NCBI GenBank assembly: GCA_023398105.1
Contig: JAEWST010000105.1
Span: 8,785 to 72,784 of the forward strand
Length of the DNA: 64,000 bases
Origin: Bacillota bacterium
Lineage (GTDB): Bacteria; Bacillota; Clostridia; Acetivibrionales; DSM-1351
Direction: 5' to 3'
In this document: positions 46,127-56,000 of the stretch, in pieces
How the letters are laid out: each line of letters opens with the position of its first letter
Numbering within the stretch: the first letter of the stretch is position 1
The notes under the pieces: model-generated
Databases searched by the model: none
What the model was told of the DNA's origin: nothing
The model's input: the letters and a program-made list of their open reading frames with translations, nothing else
Made by a program: the position numbers and the translations under genes

Positions 46127-48487
46127 ATGGATTGCTTGATAGTCGGATATAATGAATCGGTATTTGAAGAAGATGTAAATAGAATGAAATCCATGGGTAC
46201 TAATTCAATATCTTTTAAGGATTTTGGGCTTGGATATATTAATTATAAGGATAAGCCATACAGGGCATTGGATATTCTTACACATTTCTATTACGAAAAG
46301 CAAGATACCAATAAACATATATTCCACAATGCAGATGTTTTATGGCAGGTAATAATGTATTTGGGTACTTCTCTTAATAAACATGGATTCAGTTTTGATT
46401 ATATTAACCTATTCCAGTTTGAGAAGGATAAGCTTAAAGAAAAACTACTTAATGAAGACATAAAGGCAATTGCCATTACAACAACAATATATGTAAGCGT
46501 TCACCCTATACTTGAGGTTGTATCCTTTGTAAGAAAATACAATAAAACAGCAAAAATAATAGTAGGGGGTCCTTATATTTCAAAACAGTGTGAGGAGATG
46601 GATAATGCTACAAATCAATCAATTTTCAAGCTTATTGATGCTGATTTTTATATAAACAGCCTTGAGGGTGAAGCTACACTATTAAACTTAATTAAAGAAA
46701 TAAAAGGAAATGAACAGTATGAGAGTATTGACAATATAGCGTACAGATGTGGTGACGATTACATATTTACTAACACTTCAAAAGAGTCAAATTCTCTTGA
46801 AGAAAATATGATTGATTATACACTATTTCCAAAAGAACATATCGGAGAAACAGTAAATATAAGAACTTCAAAGTCCTGTCCTTTTGCATGTGCATATTGC
46901 GGCTTTCCATTAAGAGCTGAAAAATATTCCTTTATAAGTGTAGAACGTGTTGAGAGAGAATTAAATGCACTAAGGGATATTGGGAGCATAAAATATATAA
47001 ATTTTATTGATGATACCTTCAATATTCCTAAGGAGCGATTTAAACATATACTCGAAATGATGATACGCAACAAGTATGACTTTAAATGGTACAGTTTCTA
47101 TCGATCAGATTTTGGAGATGAGGAAATCATTGATCTTATGAAAGCAGCAGGATGTATAGGCGTTTTTCTAGGCGTTGAGTCTGCTAATAACGATATGCTT
47201 AAAAGAATGAACAAAACGGCTAAAGTTGAGAATTATATAAAAACTATACCATATCTTAAAAAAGTTGGAATCAAAATTTTTGTTTCAACAATTATTGGGT
47301 TCCCAGGTGAAACTTATGAGAGTGCAAAAGAAACCTTTGATTTCATGGAGGAAACAAAACCAGACTTTTTCAGACCTCAGATTTGGTGGAGTGATCCACT
47401 CACGCCTATATTGCAAAAAAAAGAAGAGTATAGCATAAAAGGATTGGGTTTTAATTGGACACATTATTCTATGGATTCTCATACAGCGTATGACCTATTT
47501 GAAAAAACATTTTTAGCAATTGAAAATTCAATTTGGATTCCAGACCCAGGGTTTAATGCTTATGGAATGTACTATTTGTTGCAGAGGGGAATGACTATGC
47601 AACAGGTAGAGACATTTTTAAAATGCTTTAATGCAGCTGTAAAATATAAAATACTTAACCCTGGAAAAGAGAATATTTGTGGACAGGTTCTTGATAATCT
47701 TAGAAGAAGTTGCTTGTTTGACAATGGTGAAGTGACTGAAATCAGTCAGCTTGACGAGTTGTCTGGAGCTAGGTATAAAGAGGCCGAAAAGTATTGGATA
47801 AAGGTATTTGCTTCATATAAAAAATCTACAGATAAATTAAATAATAGCAAAGATGAATTATTAAGTTGTAATACAGTTTCCTATAAACTTAGCCAGGATT
47901 TTGCAGTAAGCGAGAATTATAAAGACATTTTGCTTGCCGCATATGGTTTAGTGCTTTCAAAAATCAATATACTTGAGAAAGTTACAATATTAACAGCAGA
48001 TGACAATGAATATGTATTTCCTGTAGTACTGGACATTATTGATGGAAAGACAGTTGAAAATTTTATTAATGAAATTGGTAAAAATATTGAAGAAGCTGGA
48101 AGACACAGGACTTATGCTTTGAATATTTTAACTAATCCTATACGTATGCAAGAGTATGGCTTGCAATGTCCTGAATTTACATATGGATTTTTGGAAACAA
48201 AAAGTGAACACACCCAGATGATTGATAGACTTGGGTATTTCCCTGGAATATATGAACAAACAGGAATTACTTTTAGGGTAGTCAATAACGATAGCGAGTG
48301 TAAATTATTTTTTGATTATAAGGATTCACTATATACAGCTGAGGATATCCAAAAAATAGGAAACTACATGATAGCAATACTTAAAATTCTAAATGAGAAA
48401 GCAGATATCCCACTTGCAGATGTAAAAGTAAGTGAAAGCGAAAATAAATGGCTAAATGGATTAGAGGAAGAAGAATTTAATTTTTAA
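46127..48487 (+). CDS. B12-binding radical SAM enzyme (PhpK-like) fused to a half condensation domain
   Basis: 786 residues. It begins 'MDCLIVGYNE', like the PhpK radical SAM methyltransferase group. A cobalamin-binding-like region (about 70-200, 'IAITTTIYVSVHP', 'IIVGGPYISKQC') precedes the radical SAM core with 'CPFACAYC' (Cys about 251, 255, 258), 'FIDDTFNIP', 'LGVESANNDML' and 'IIGFPGET'. From about 553 the sequence turns into a condensation-domain C-terminal lobe ('AEKYW', 'ILLAAYGLVLSK', 'VVLDIIDGKTVENF', 'FDYKDSLYTAEDI') lacking HHxxxDG. The lobe may hold the enzyme on the assembly line while it methylates or otherwise modifies a carrier-bound intermediate. The reaction is inferred. 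Confidence 0.82.
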   Translation: MDCLIVGYNESVFEEDVNRMKSMGTNSISFKDFGLGYINYKDKPYRALDILTHFYYEKQDTNKHIFHNADVLWQVIMYLGTSLNKHGFSFDYINLFQFEKDKLKEKLLNEDIKAIAITTTIYVSVHPILEVVSFVRKYNKTAKIIVGGPYISKQCEEMDNATNQSIFKLIDADFYINSLEGEATLLNLIKEIKGNEQYESIDNIAYRCGDDYIFTNTSKESNSLEENMIDYTLFPKEHIGETVNIRTSKSCPFACAYCGFPLRAEKYSFISVERVERELNALRDIGSIKYINFIDDTFNIPKERFKHILEMMIRNKYDFKWYSFYRSDFGDEEIIDLMKAAGCIGVFLGVESANNDMLKRMNKTAKVENYIKTIPYLKKVGIKIFVSTIIGFPGETYESAKETFDFMEETKPDFFRPQIWWSDPLTPILQKKEEYSIKGLGFNWTHYSMDSHTAYDLFEKTFLAIENSIWIPDPGFNAYGMYYLLQRGMTMQQVETFLKCFNAAVKYKILNPGKENICGQVLDNLRRSCLFDNGEVTEISQLDELSGARYKEAEKYWIKVFASYKKSTDKLNNSKDELLSCNTVSYKLSQDFAVSENYKDILLAAYGLVLSKINILEKVTILTADDNEYVFPVVLDIIDGKTVENFINEIGKNIEEAGRHRTYALNILTNPIRMQEYGLQCPEFTYGFLETKSEHTQMIDRLGYFPGIYEQTGITFRVVNNDSECKLFFDYKDSLYTAEDIQKIGNYMIAILKILNEKADIPLADVKVSESENKWLNGLEEEEFNF

Positions 48488-48530
48488 TAGAAATAAAGCT
48501 CAAAATCATAAATTAAGGAAGTGTAGAGAT

Positions 48531-51500
48531 ATGGATTCACAAAATGAGCAGAAAATAATTGAAAGCAGGAGCTATTGGCTAAAAAAACTATTAGGTAGTG
48601 CAGATACTACAGGCATAAAACAGGACTTCTACAGAATGCATAACCATGTTAGAAGTGATAAATTTTCTGAAATAGATATTAATAAAGCTTTGTGCGAAAA
48701 ACTGAATAAGTTAGCAAACGGAAAAGACTTTCTGTTATATGTAGCATTGATGGCAGCTCTTAATATATGCCTATACAAATATAATGCAAGTGACAGTATT
48801 ATTGTAGGCAGTCCATGCCTAAAAGAAGGTAATATTGAAGCAGAAAGAAATGCTGTCGTAATTGTAAACAAAATAGACCGAAGTATGAACTTCCGTAACT
48901 TTCTATTAAACGTTAGAAAAAATCTTTTATTGGATTATGAGCATCAGGAATATCCTATTTCCAGCTTAATTAGTGAGCTTAAGCTTAATGCAATACAGGG
49001 GAAATGCCCATTATTCGATATTGTATTGCTGCTAACAAATATACATTGTGAGCTACCAAATGTAAACAATGTTAACTATGTTAACAATGATATTACAATT
49101 TCTTTTACAAAAAACAATGAGAATATAAGTGGCCAGATTAAATATGATGGCAGTATTTATAACGATGAAACGATAAAAACTTTTATAAGCTATTACCTAA
49201 ATGTACTAAATAGCACACTTGATGATACAAATATTGAAATATCAAAGGTTAGTATATTTAGCCATGAAGAACTAGAAAAATTTGAGCAATGGAATAAAAA
49301 TAGTAAAGTGTACAACAAAGAAAAATGTGTACATCAGCTTTTCGAAGAACAGGCTCAAAAAACACCTGATGCAATAGCAGTTGTATTTGGTGACAAAAAA
49401 CTATCATATGCGCAGTTAGATTTAAAATCTAGTAAGCTTGCCAGGTATATTAGGAAGCTTGGTGTAACTCCAAACAGTCTCGTGGGTATATGCATGGAAC
49501 CTTCCATCGAAATGGTAATAGGGCTAATTGGTATATTGAAATCAGGAGTAGCTTATGTACCTGTAGATGCAAAATATCCGAAAGACCGTATAAACTATAT
49601 GCTAAAGGATGCAAACCCAGTAGTTGTATTGACAAAGACATCTCTTGCTGAGCTACTGGATGATATAAATTCCAATTTACTATTTCTTGATGTAGAGTGG
49701 AACAAAATTGATAGCGGAGATTGTGAAAATATATTTCTTGATGGAGTAACAGCAGAAAATTTGGCATATATCATTTACACATCTGGTTCTACTGGGAAGC
49801 CAAAGGGGTCAGGTGTTTATCAACGGGGTTGGATGAATTTATTAAATTGGTTTATTCAGGAGTTTAGTATAAGTTCTGAGGATAAAGTATTGCTGATATC
49901 ATCATTTTCCTTTGATCTAACTCAAAAAAATATCTTTGCCCCTCTAATCAAGGGTGGAGAACTGCATATACCTGCAACAGAGTACTATGATCCTGATTTT
50001 ATCCTTAAATCTGTTTGTAGTAAGGGAATAACGCTATTAAACTGTACACCAAGTGCTTTTTACCCTTTGGTGGATTTAGAAGACTTTGATAAGTTAGCTT
50101 CCATCAGGTGTCTGTTTTTAGGAGGAGAAACAATTTCATTGCCGAGACTGAAAAAATGGATAGAATCAAAGTACTACTCGGCTAAGATTGTGAATACATA
50201 TGGACCAACTGAGTGTACAGATATATGTGCGTTCTATACTGTTACACAAGAAGATTATGAAAAATTAAACACAATTCCTATTGGAAAACCTATATATAAT
50301 ACACAACTATATATTCTAAACAGTTTAAATGAGATGGTTCCACTAGGAATGACAGGAGAATTGTGTATTGCGGGAGATGGAGTTGGCATAGGTTATATAA
50401 ACGATGAAGCCTTGACAAAAGAAAAGTTCATAAATAACCCATTCAGTTTAAATAATAATGAACTCTTATATAAGACAGGCGATTTAGCATGTTATTTACC
50501 TGACGGAAACATTAATTATATTGGAAGGATAGACCATCAAGTAAAAGTACGTGGCTTCAGAATAGAATTAGGTGAAGTTGAAACTGCACTTAAACAACAT
50601 AGTTCGGTAGAAGAAGCTGTAGTTCTTGTAAAGGAAAGCTCATCTGGAGACAAAAAATTAGAGGCGTTTATTGTTCCAGATCAGCAAAGTGCAACTGTAG
50701 TAAAGAAATTGGCAGAGTTTGAGCGAAAAGGCATACTTGATAAACATAATGTATATGAATTACAAAATCAAATGACATTTTTTCACTTAAATAAAACAGA
50801 AACAGAGTTTATATATAGAGAAATTTTTGAAGAGCAGTCTTACCTGCAAAATGGCATTACACTTGAGGAAGGAAGCACTGTAATGGATGTTGGAGCCAAC
50901 ATAGGCATGTTTTCAATTTTTGCAAACATAGTATGTAAAAAAAATGTGCAAATATATGCTTTTGAGCCTATTGATCCAATATTTGAGGTTTTAGAAAAAA
51001 ATATTGAGCTTTATTGCAATGGTAACGTAAAAGTTTTCAAATGTGGGTTGGCAGATATTCCAAGAAGTGAAGATATTACCTACTATCCAAATGTTTCAAT
51101 CATGTCAGGAAGATATGCAGACAGCAAAGAGGATCAAGAAAATGTTAAAACTACAATATTTCATGAAATGTCTCAGAGCGGAAATAAGACAGAACTCACA
51201 GAGCAGGAAATAGATGAGCTTGTGAGTGAACGCTTAAGAAGCGAGCTTTATAATTGTAAATTAACTACAATATCGGAAGTAGTAAAGGAGAATGGTATTG
51301 AAAAGATAGATCTTTTAAAGATTGATGTTGAGAAGAGTGAACTTGATATATTAAAAGGCATTTCTAACGAGGATTGGGGAAAAATCAAGCAAATAGTTCT
51401 TGAACTCCATGATATAGATGGAAGGCTATTTGAAGTTAAGTCACTTCTTGAATCCAAAGGATATGTAGTGACTTATTGTAAAGATTCAAAACTGGAGGAA

Positions 51501-52028
51501 AATGAGATTTATAATCTATATGCTATTTCAAGTGATATAAAGGAAGGTAAGAAATCATATAGTTCCAGTCAAAAAGAATTGAGGTTATGGCACAGTGGAA
51601 GTGCAATGATAAATGATATTAGGGAATGGATTAAGGACAAACTCCCTGAATATATGATACCATCAAACATTACATTTGTGGATGAGATTCCTCTTACGCC
51701 AAATGGAAAGGTTAATCGTGAGGCATTACTGGAATATGGCGAGGAGCATCAGCAGGTTAAGGATGACTTTGAAGCACCGAGAAATGAGTTGGAAGAAACA
51801 ATTGCAAATATTTGGACAGAAGTGCTGGAGCTCAAATCAGTTGGAATAAATGATAACTTTCTACAGATAGGAGGGCATTCGCTGCTTGCGACAGCTATTA
51901 TATCACGCTTGCGAAAGCTTTATAAAGTAGAAGTGCCAATTTTCCTGTTTTTTGAAAACCCGACAATTAGTAAGTTGGCTAAGGTGTTTGAAGATTTATT
52001 GGAAAAGAGTAATGGGAAAGTTGAGTGA
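48531..52028 (+). CDS. NRPS3: half C-A with inserted FkbM methyltransferase-T
   Basis: 1,165 residues. Residues about 1-245 are only the acceptor-side lobe of a condensation domain, starting at 'SRSYWLKKLLG', with no HHxxxDG. The adenylation domain starts about 260, with 'YTSGSTGKPKG' near 415; pocket residues read by GrsA alignment are D-L-K-N-F-G-T-D-I-K, which I cannot assign. After 'VKVRGFRIELGEVE' the domain is interrupted at about 725-1003 by an FkbM-family methyltransferase ('VMDVGANIGMFSIF' near 784, 'IDLLKIDVEKSELDIL'), then resumes with 'YMIPSNITF' and 'PLTPNGKVNRE'. The carrier domain has 'IGGHSLLA' near 1113. An amino acid is thus activated and probably O- or N-methylated in the same protein. 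Confidence 0.9.
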   Translation: MDSQNEQKIIESRSYWLKKLLGSADTTGIKQDFYRMHNHVRSDKFSEIDINKALCEKLNKLANGKDFLLYVALMAALNICLYKYNASDSIIVGSPCLKEGNIEAERNAVVIVNKIDRSMNFRNFLLNVRKNLLLDYEHQEYPISSLISELKLNAIQGKCPLFDIVLLLTNIHCELPNVNNVNYVNNDITISFTKNNENISGQIKYDGSIYNDETIKTFISYYLNVLNSTLDDTNIEISKVSIFSHEELEKFEQWNKNSKVYNKEKCVHQLFEEQAQKTPDAIAVVFGDKKLSYAQLDLKSSKLARYIRKLGVTPNSLVGICMEPSIEMVIGLIGILKSGVAYVPVDAKYPKDRINYMLKDANPVVVLTKTSLAELLDDINSNLLFLDVEWNKIDSGDCENIFLDGVTAENLAYIIYTSGSTGKPKGSGVYQRGWMNLLNWFIQEFSISSEDKVLLISSFSFDLTQKNIFAPLIKGGELHIPATEYYDPDFILKSVCSKGITLLNCTPSAFYPLVDLEDFDKLASIRCLFLGGETISLPRLKKWIESKYYSAKIVNTYGPTECTDICAFYTVTQEDYEKLNTIPIGKPIYNTQLYILNSLNEMVPLGMTGELCIAGDGVGIGYINDEALTKEKFINNPFSLNNNELLYKTGDLACYLPDGNINYIGRIDHQVKVRGFRIELGEVETALKQHSSVEEAVVLVKESSSGDKKLEAFIVPDQQSATVVKKLAEFERKGILDKHNVYELQNQMTFFHLNKTETEFIYREIFEEQSYLQNGITLEEGSTVMDVGANIGMFSIFANIVCKKNVQIYAFEPIDPIFEVLEKNIELYCNGNVKVFKCGLADIPRSEDITYYPNVSIMSGRYADSKEDQENVKTTIFHEMSQSGNKTELTEQEIDELVSERLRSELYNCKLTTISEVVKENGIEKIDLLKIDVEKSELDILKGISNEDWGKIKQIVLELHDIDGRLFEVKSLLESKGYVVTYCKDSKLEENEIYNLYAISSDIKEGKKSYSSSQKELRLWHSGSAMINDIREWIKDKLPEYMIPSNITFVDEIPLTPNGKVNREALLEYGEEHQQVKDDFEAPRNELEETIANIWTEVLELKSVGINDNFLQIGGHSLLATAIISRLRKLYKVEVPIFLFFENPTISKLAKVFEDLLEKSNGKVE

Positions 52029-52064
52029 ATTAGTATAAAAAATATTTGGAAAGGTAGAAGAAAA

Positions 52065-53015
52065 ATGGCTGGAATTATTTATTCTGATTATTATTTACCC
52101 GATTATTATTTGCCCGTTTGGGATTTTCTAAAGTGTAGTAAATTTAAACATGCACGGGATGAAGATTTCTGTGAGTGTTTTATAAGCCAGAGCAAGCAGG
52201 AATTGGTTTGTATTGAGCAGGAAAAAGATGAAATACAGATGTTGAATGTGATAATGAAGCGATTCTTTGAAAACTGTAATATTCCACGTGATGAGATTAC
52301 TCAGATTATCTATACAAGTTTAGATAATTGGAAAAAAGAGGCTGTATATATACCCTACTATATTCAAGAAAACTATGGTTTAAGCAAGGCTTCTGTCACA
52401 GGAGTAGTGCAGGAGTGTGTAACAACTCTTCAGGCTTTCCAGTATGCAAGTGCAGTAGTAGACAGTGGTATGGCAAAAAATGTGCTAATAATTTCTGTTT
52501 GCTATGGAAGACAGATGGAAGAGAGATATACTGGTACAACGGTTGTAGGAGATGGAGCCAGTATTGCATTAGTTGGAAAAAACAATCTTAATAGTGAGAT
52601 TATTGGCTCTGCCTCATTATCAGATGGAAGATACAGCTTTTATAAGTATAACAATATGGTTCCTAAAGTTAGTGGAATGGAAATAGCAAAAAAAGGAACA
52701 GAGTTTATTATTAACCTATTAAAGGATAATAATTTAACTCTAGATGATATTGCTTTGATCATTCCTCAAAATATAAATTACTCCGAATATCACATGTATT
52801 CACAGAATATGGGGATTAGCATTGATAAATTCTTTGTTAAGAACATTAGTAAGGGAGGACATTTAGCAGAAGTAGATTCTGTTAGAAATTATACTGACCT
52901 CATAAGAGAAACTACTGAACCAGTAAGAGATAAGGTTCTGTTATATGGTTCAGGAACCATAGGAGATGGTATGGATGCCGTATACAATGGTGTTATTTTA
53001 GATATAAGGAGATAA
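52065..53015 (+). CDS. KASIII/FabH-like protein with altered active site
   Basis: 316 residues of the thiolase fold. Cys about 116 in 'VVQECVTTLQAFQYA' fits the acylated cysteine of FabH-type enzymes. Where FabH has His in 'PHQAN', this protein has 'IIPQNINYSEY', and the Asn-containing 'GNTSAAS' is replaced by 'KGGHLAEVDSV'. Such changes occur in KASIII relatives that act as acyltransferases instead of condensing. It may load or shuttle an acyl group, or form an ester or amide. It is followed four bases later by PKS2, whose RBS lies at its 3' end, so translation is tightly linked. Confidence 0.8.
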   Translation: MAGIIYSDYYLPDYYLPVWDFLKCSKFKHARDEDFCECFISQSKQELVCIEQEKDEIQMLNVIMKRFFENCNIPRDEITQIIYTSLDNWKKEAVYIPYYIQENYGLSKASVTGVVQECVTTLQAFQYASAVVDSGMAKNVLIISVCYGRQMEERYTGTTVVGDGASIALVGKNNLNSEIIGSASLSDGRYSFYKYNNMVPKVSGMEIAKKGTEFIINLLKDNNLTLDDIALIIPQNINYSEYHMYSQNMGISIDKFFVKNISKGGHLAEVDSVRNYTDLIRETTEPVRDKVLLYGSGTIGDGMDAVYNGVILDIRR

Positions 53016-53019
53016 TCAA

Positions 53020-56000
53020 ATGAATGATTTTACTAAGTTTATTATACAGAATACTGTTGATGGTAAAATAGAAAAATCAGTTGGAGTTGAAATGATTAAA
53101 ATGTTTTTGGAGAATAAGGATAACGAACCTCCTAAGGACATTGCTATTATAGGTATGGCATTAAAAATGCCAAAAGCAAATGATATGGAATCGTTTTGGC
53201 AGAATATTGAAAATGGAGTAGAATGTATAAGGGATATCCCTCAAAATAGAAAAAAAGACATGGAAGAGATGTTAGGCATCGATTTAGATTTTAAGAACGA
53301 TAATAAAGAATTTATAAAAGCTGGTTATTTAGAAGATATTGATAAATTCGACTATAAGTTTTTTAAGATATCTCCATTAGAAGCAAAATTAATGAATCCA
53401 AGCCATAGAATATTCATGCAGACAGCATATAAAGCCATAGAAGATGCAGGATACAGCAGTGAAAAGCTTGCAGGGACAAATACTGGAGTTTTTGTGGGTC
53501 ACAATGATTCAAATATTTATGGAAGCTATATAATGAGAACTGAGCCGCAGCTTACAAGTATGTCTATACCGGGGAATATGGCTGCCACATTGTCTGGAAG
53601 ATTATCATACCTTTTTGATTTTAAAGGGCCAAACCTACTTGTTGATACTGCATGTTCCTCATCTCTTGTTGCCATTTATCTAGCATGTAAATCTATAAGG
53701 AGTGGAGATTGTGAACAAGCCATTGCAGGAGGAATAAAGATAAACCTTTTTCCTGTAGAGGGCGCTTATGAAATGGGAGTTGAATCTAAAAATAATAAAG
53801 TTAGAGCATTTGATGAAAATTCAGACGGAACCTCATGGGGAGAAGGTGCGGCAGTCATTATGTTGAAACCGCTGGAGAAGGCTTTAGCGGATAAAGACAA
53901 TATATATGCGGTTATTAAGGGAGTAGCATCAAACCAAGACGGAACATCAATTAGTATGACAGCACCAAATTCTTTAGCACAAAAAGAAGTTATCATTAGT
54001 GCATGGAAAGATGCAGGAATTGATCCTGAAACTATTTCATATATTGAAGCCCATGGAACAGGAACAAAATTGGGAGATCCTGTGGAGATTACAGGAATTC
54101 AAAAGGCTTTTATGGAATATACAGACAAAAAGCAGTTCTGTGCAATAGGTTCAATAAAACCAAATATCGGACATATTGATAATGCATCAGGTGTAACAAG
54201 TTTAATTAAAGCAGTGTTAGCTCTTATGAACAAGGTTATACCACCTACTATTAATTTTGAAAAACCCAACAGAGCTATAGCTTTCGAAAAATCACCAGTT
54301 TATATTGCAGATAGAAAAGTAAAGTGGGAAGCAAATGGTTTTCCACGAAGATGTGGGGTAAGTTCTTATGGCTTCAGTGGCACAAATTGCCATATTGTAC
54401 TTGAAGAGGCTCCGAATATTGTTGAAAGTACAATGGAAGCTTCTATGCCAGAAATCCTTGTTTTGTCTGCTAAAAGCAAGGAAGCCTTGCTCAACCTAAT
54501 TAAGAGTTATAAAGAGTTCATGAACCGTACTCAATTAAAATTGAGAGATATTTGTTATACTGCTGCAACTGGAAGAAGTCACTTTGAGTACAGACTGGCA
54601 ATCAAAGCAAATTGCCTTGAAGATGCTAAAAAAAAGATAGAAAGTATACATGAGGCAAGTCTCGAAGTTGAAGGATACCTAGATAACGGTATATACTATG
54701 GTATTATCAATTCAAGAGAGATGCACTCAACTAATACTGATGATGATAGTAATAATTCAGAAATACAAAGAATAGATGTAAATACAGAAGAGCTGGATAA
54801 AATTTCTCAAAAATATATTTTAGGTAAAAATATTGATTGGGAGAAGTTCTATATGAACACTCAGGCAAAAAAAGTAAGTATTCCTACCTACCAATTTGAG
54901 GAGAGACGTTGCTGGTTTGACTGGGGAAAGCTTGAAAAAAATCATGAAAAAGTAAACACAAAAACTTTGAAGCATCCTCTACTGGATAGTTTATTAGCAG
55001 ATTCTTTTAACCAAAAGATATATATTACTAGATTTGATTCTAAGAAATACTGGGTGCTTAAAGAACATAGTATTATGGGAAATTCTGTGGTTCCAGAAAC
55101 TACATACCTTGAAATGATTAAGGAGATCTGTTCCTTAAATGATATGGGACAAGCGGTTACATTAAAGGATGTGTATTTTTTTGACCCACTTATGGTGGAT
55201 GAAAGTGAGTATAAGGATGTTCAAGTAATAGCCCAACAGGATGAAGACAGAATTAAGTTTACTATTGTAAGTATGTCAGAGGGTAAGTGGATAAAACATG
55301 TTGAGGCTACAGCACAACCTTGTGAAAAAATAAACAATACGATGGACATTGGTGTAATTAAAAAGAAGTGCAGTGAAAAGGGTATTATTGATGAGGAGAG
55401 ATATAGTACTGCTTCAGCTGCTTTTGGACCGAGATGGAGAAGCTTAAAAGAAGTATTTGTGGGAAAGGGAGAATTCCTGAGCCGTTTTGAACTACCTAGC
55501 CAATTTATTTCTGATATAGAAGAATACGGTCTGCATCCTGCTCTAATGGATTGTGCTGTCAATACAATCAATACAATCATTGGAATGTTAGGGGATGGCG
55601 TATATTTGCCGTTGGAATATAAGATACTGAACATCTATAATACAATGCCAGATAAATTTTACAGTTATATAAGAAGAACTAATCAGGGTGGTGAAAACAC
55701 TGATAGGGCTTCTTATGACATAACTTTATTATGTGAAGATGGCACTGTGTTTGTAGATATAAAAGGTTATATGGTGGAAAAAATGGTAGCTGCAAACAAC
55801 CGATTCAGGCAATTAGCAGGCGAAGTCGGTTTATACTATGAAACTAAATGGATTCCTATAACAGAGAAAAAACCAGCTTCATTGGAATTGACAGAAAGGA
55901 TTCTGTTATTTGACAAAGAAAATGGAATTTCGGGTCAACTGGCAGAATTGCTAAGAGATAGAGGAGCTGAGACAATTGAGGTTTCAATTGGAGAATGCTA

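Noticed and set aside
55221..55634. 137-codon minus-strand ORF inside PKS2
   Set aside because: It lies wholly opposite the dehydratase coding sequence, has no RBS or family motifs, and is a shadow of the plus-strand frame.
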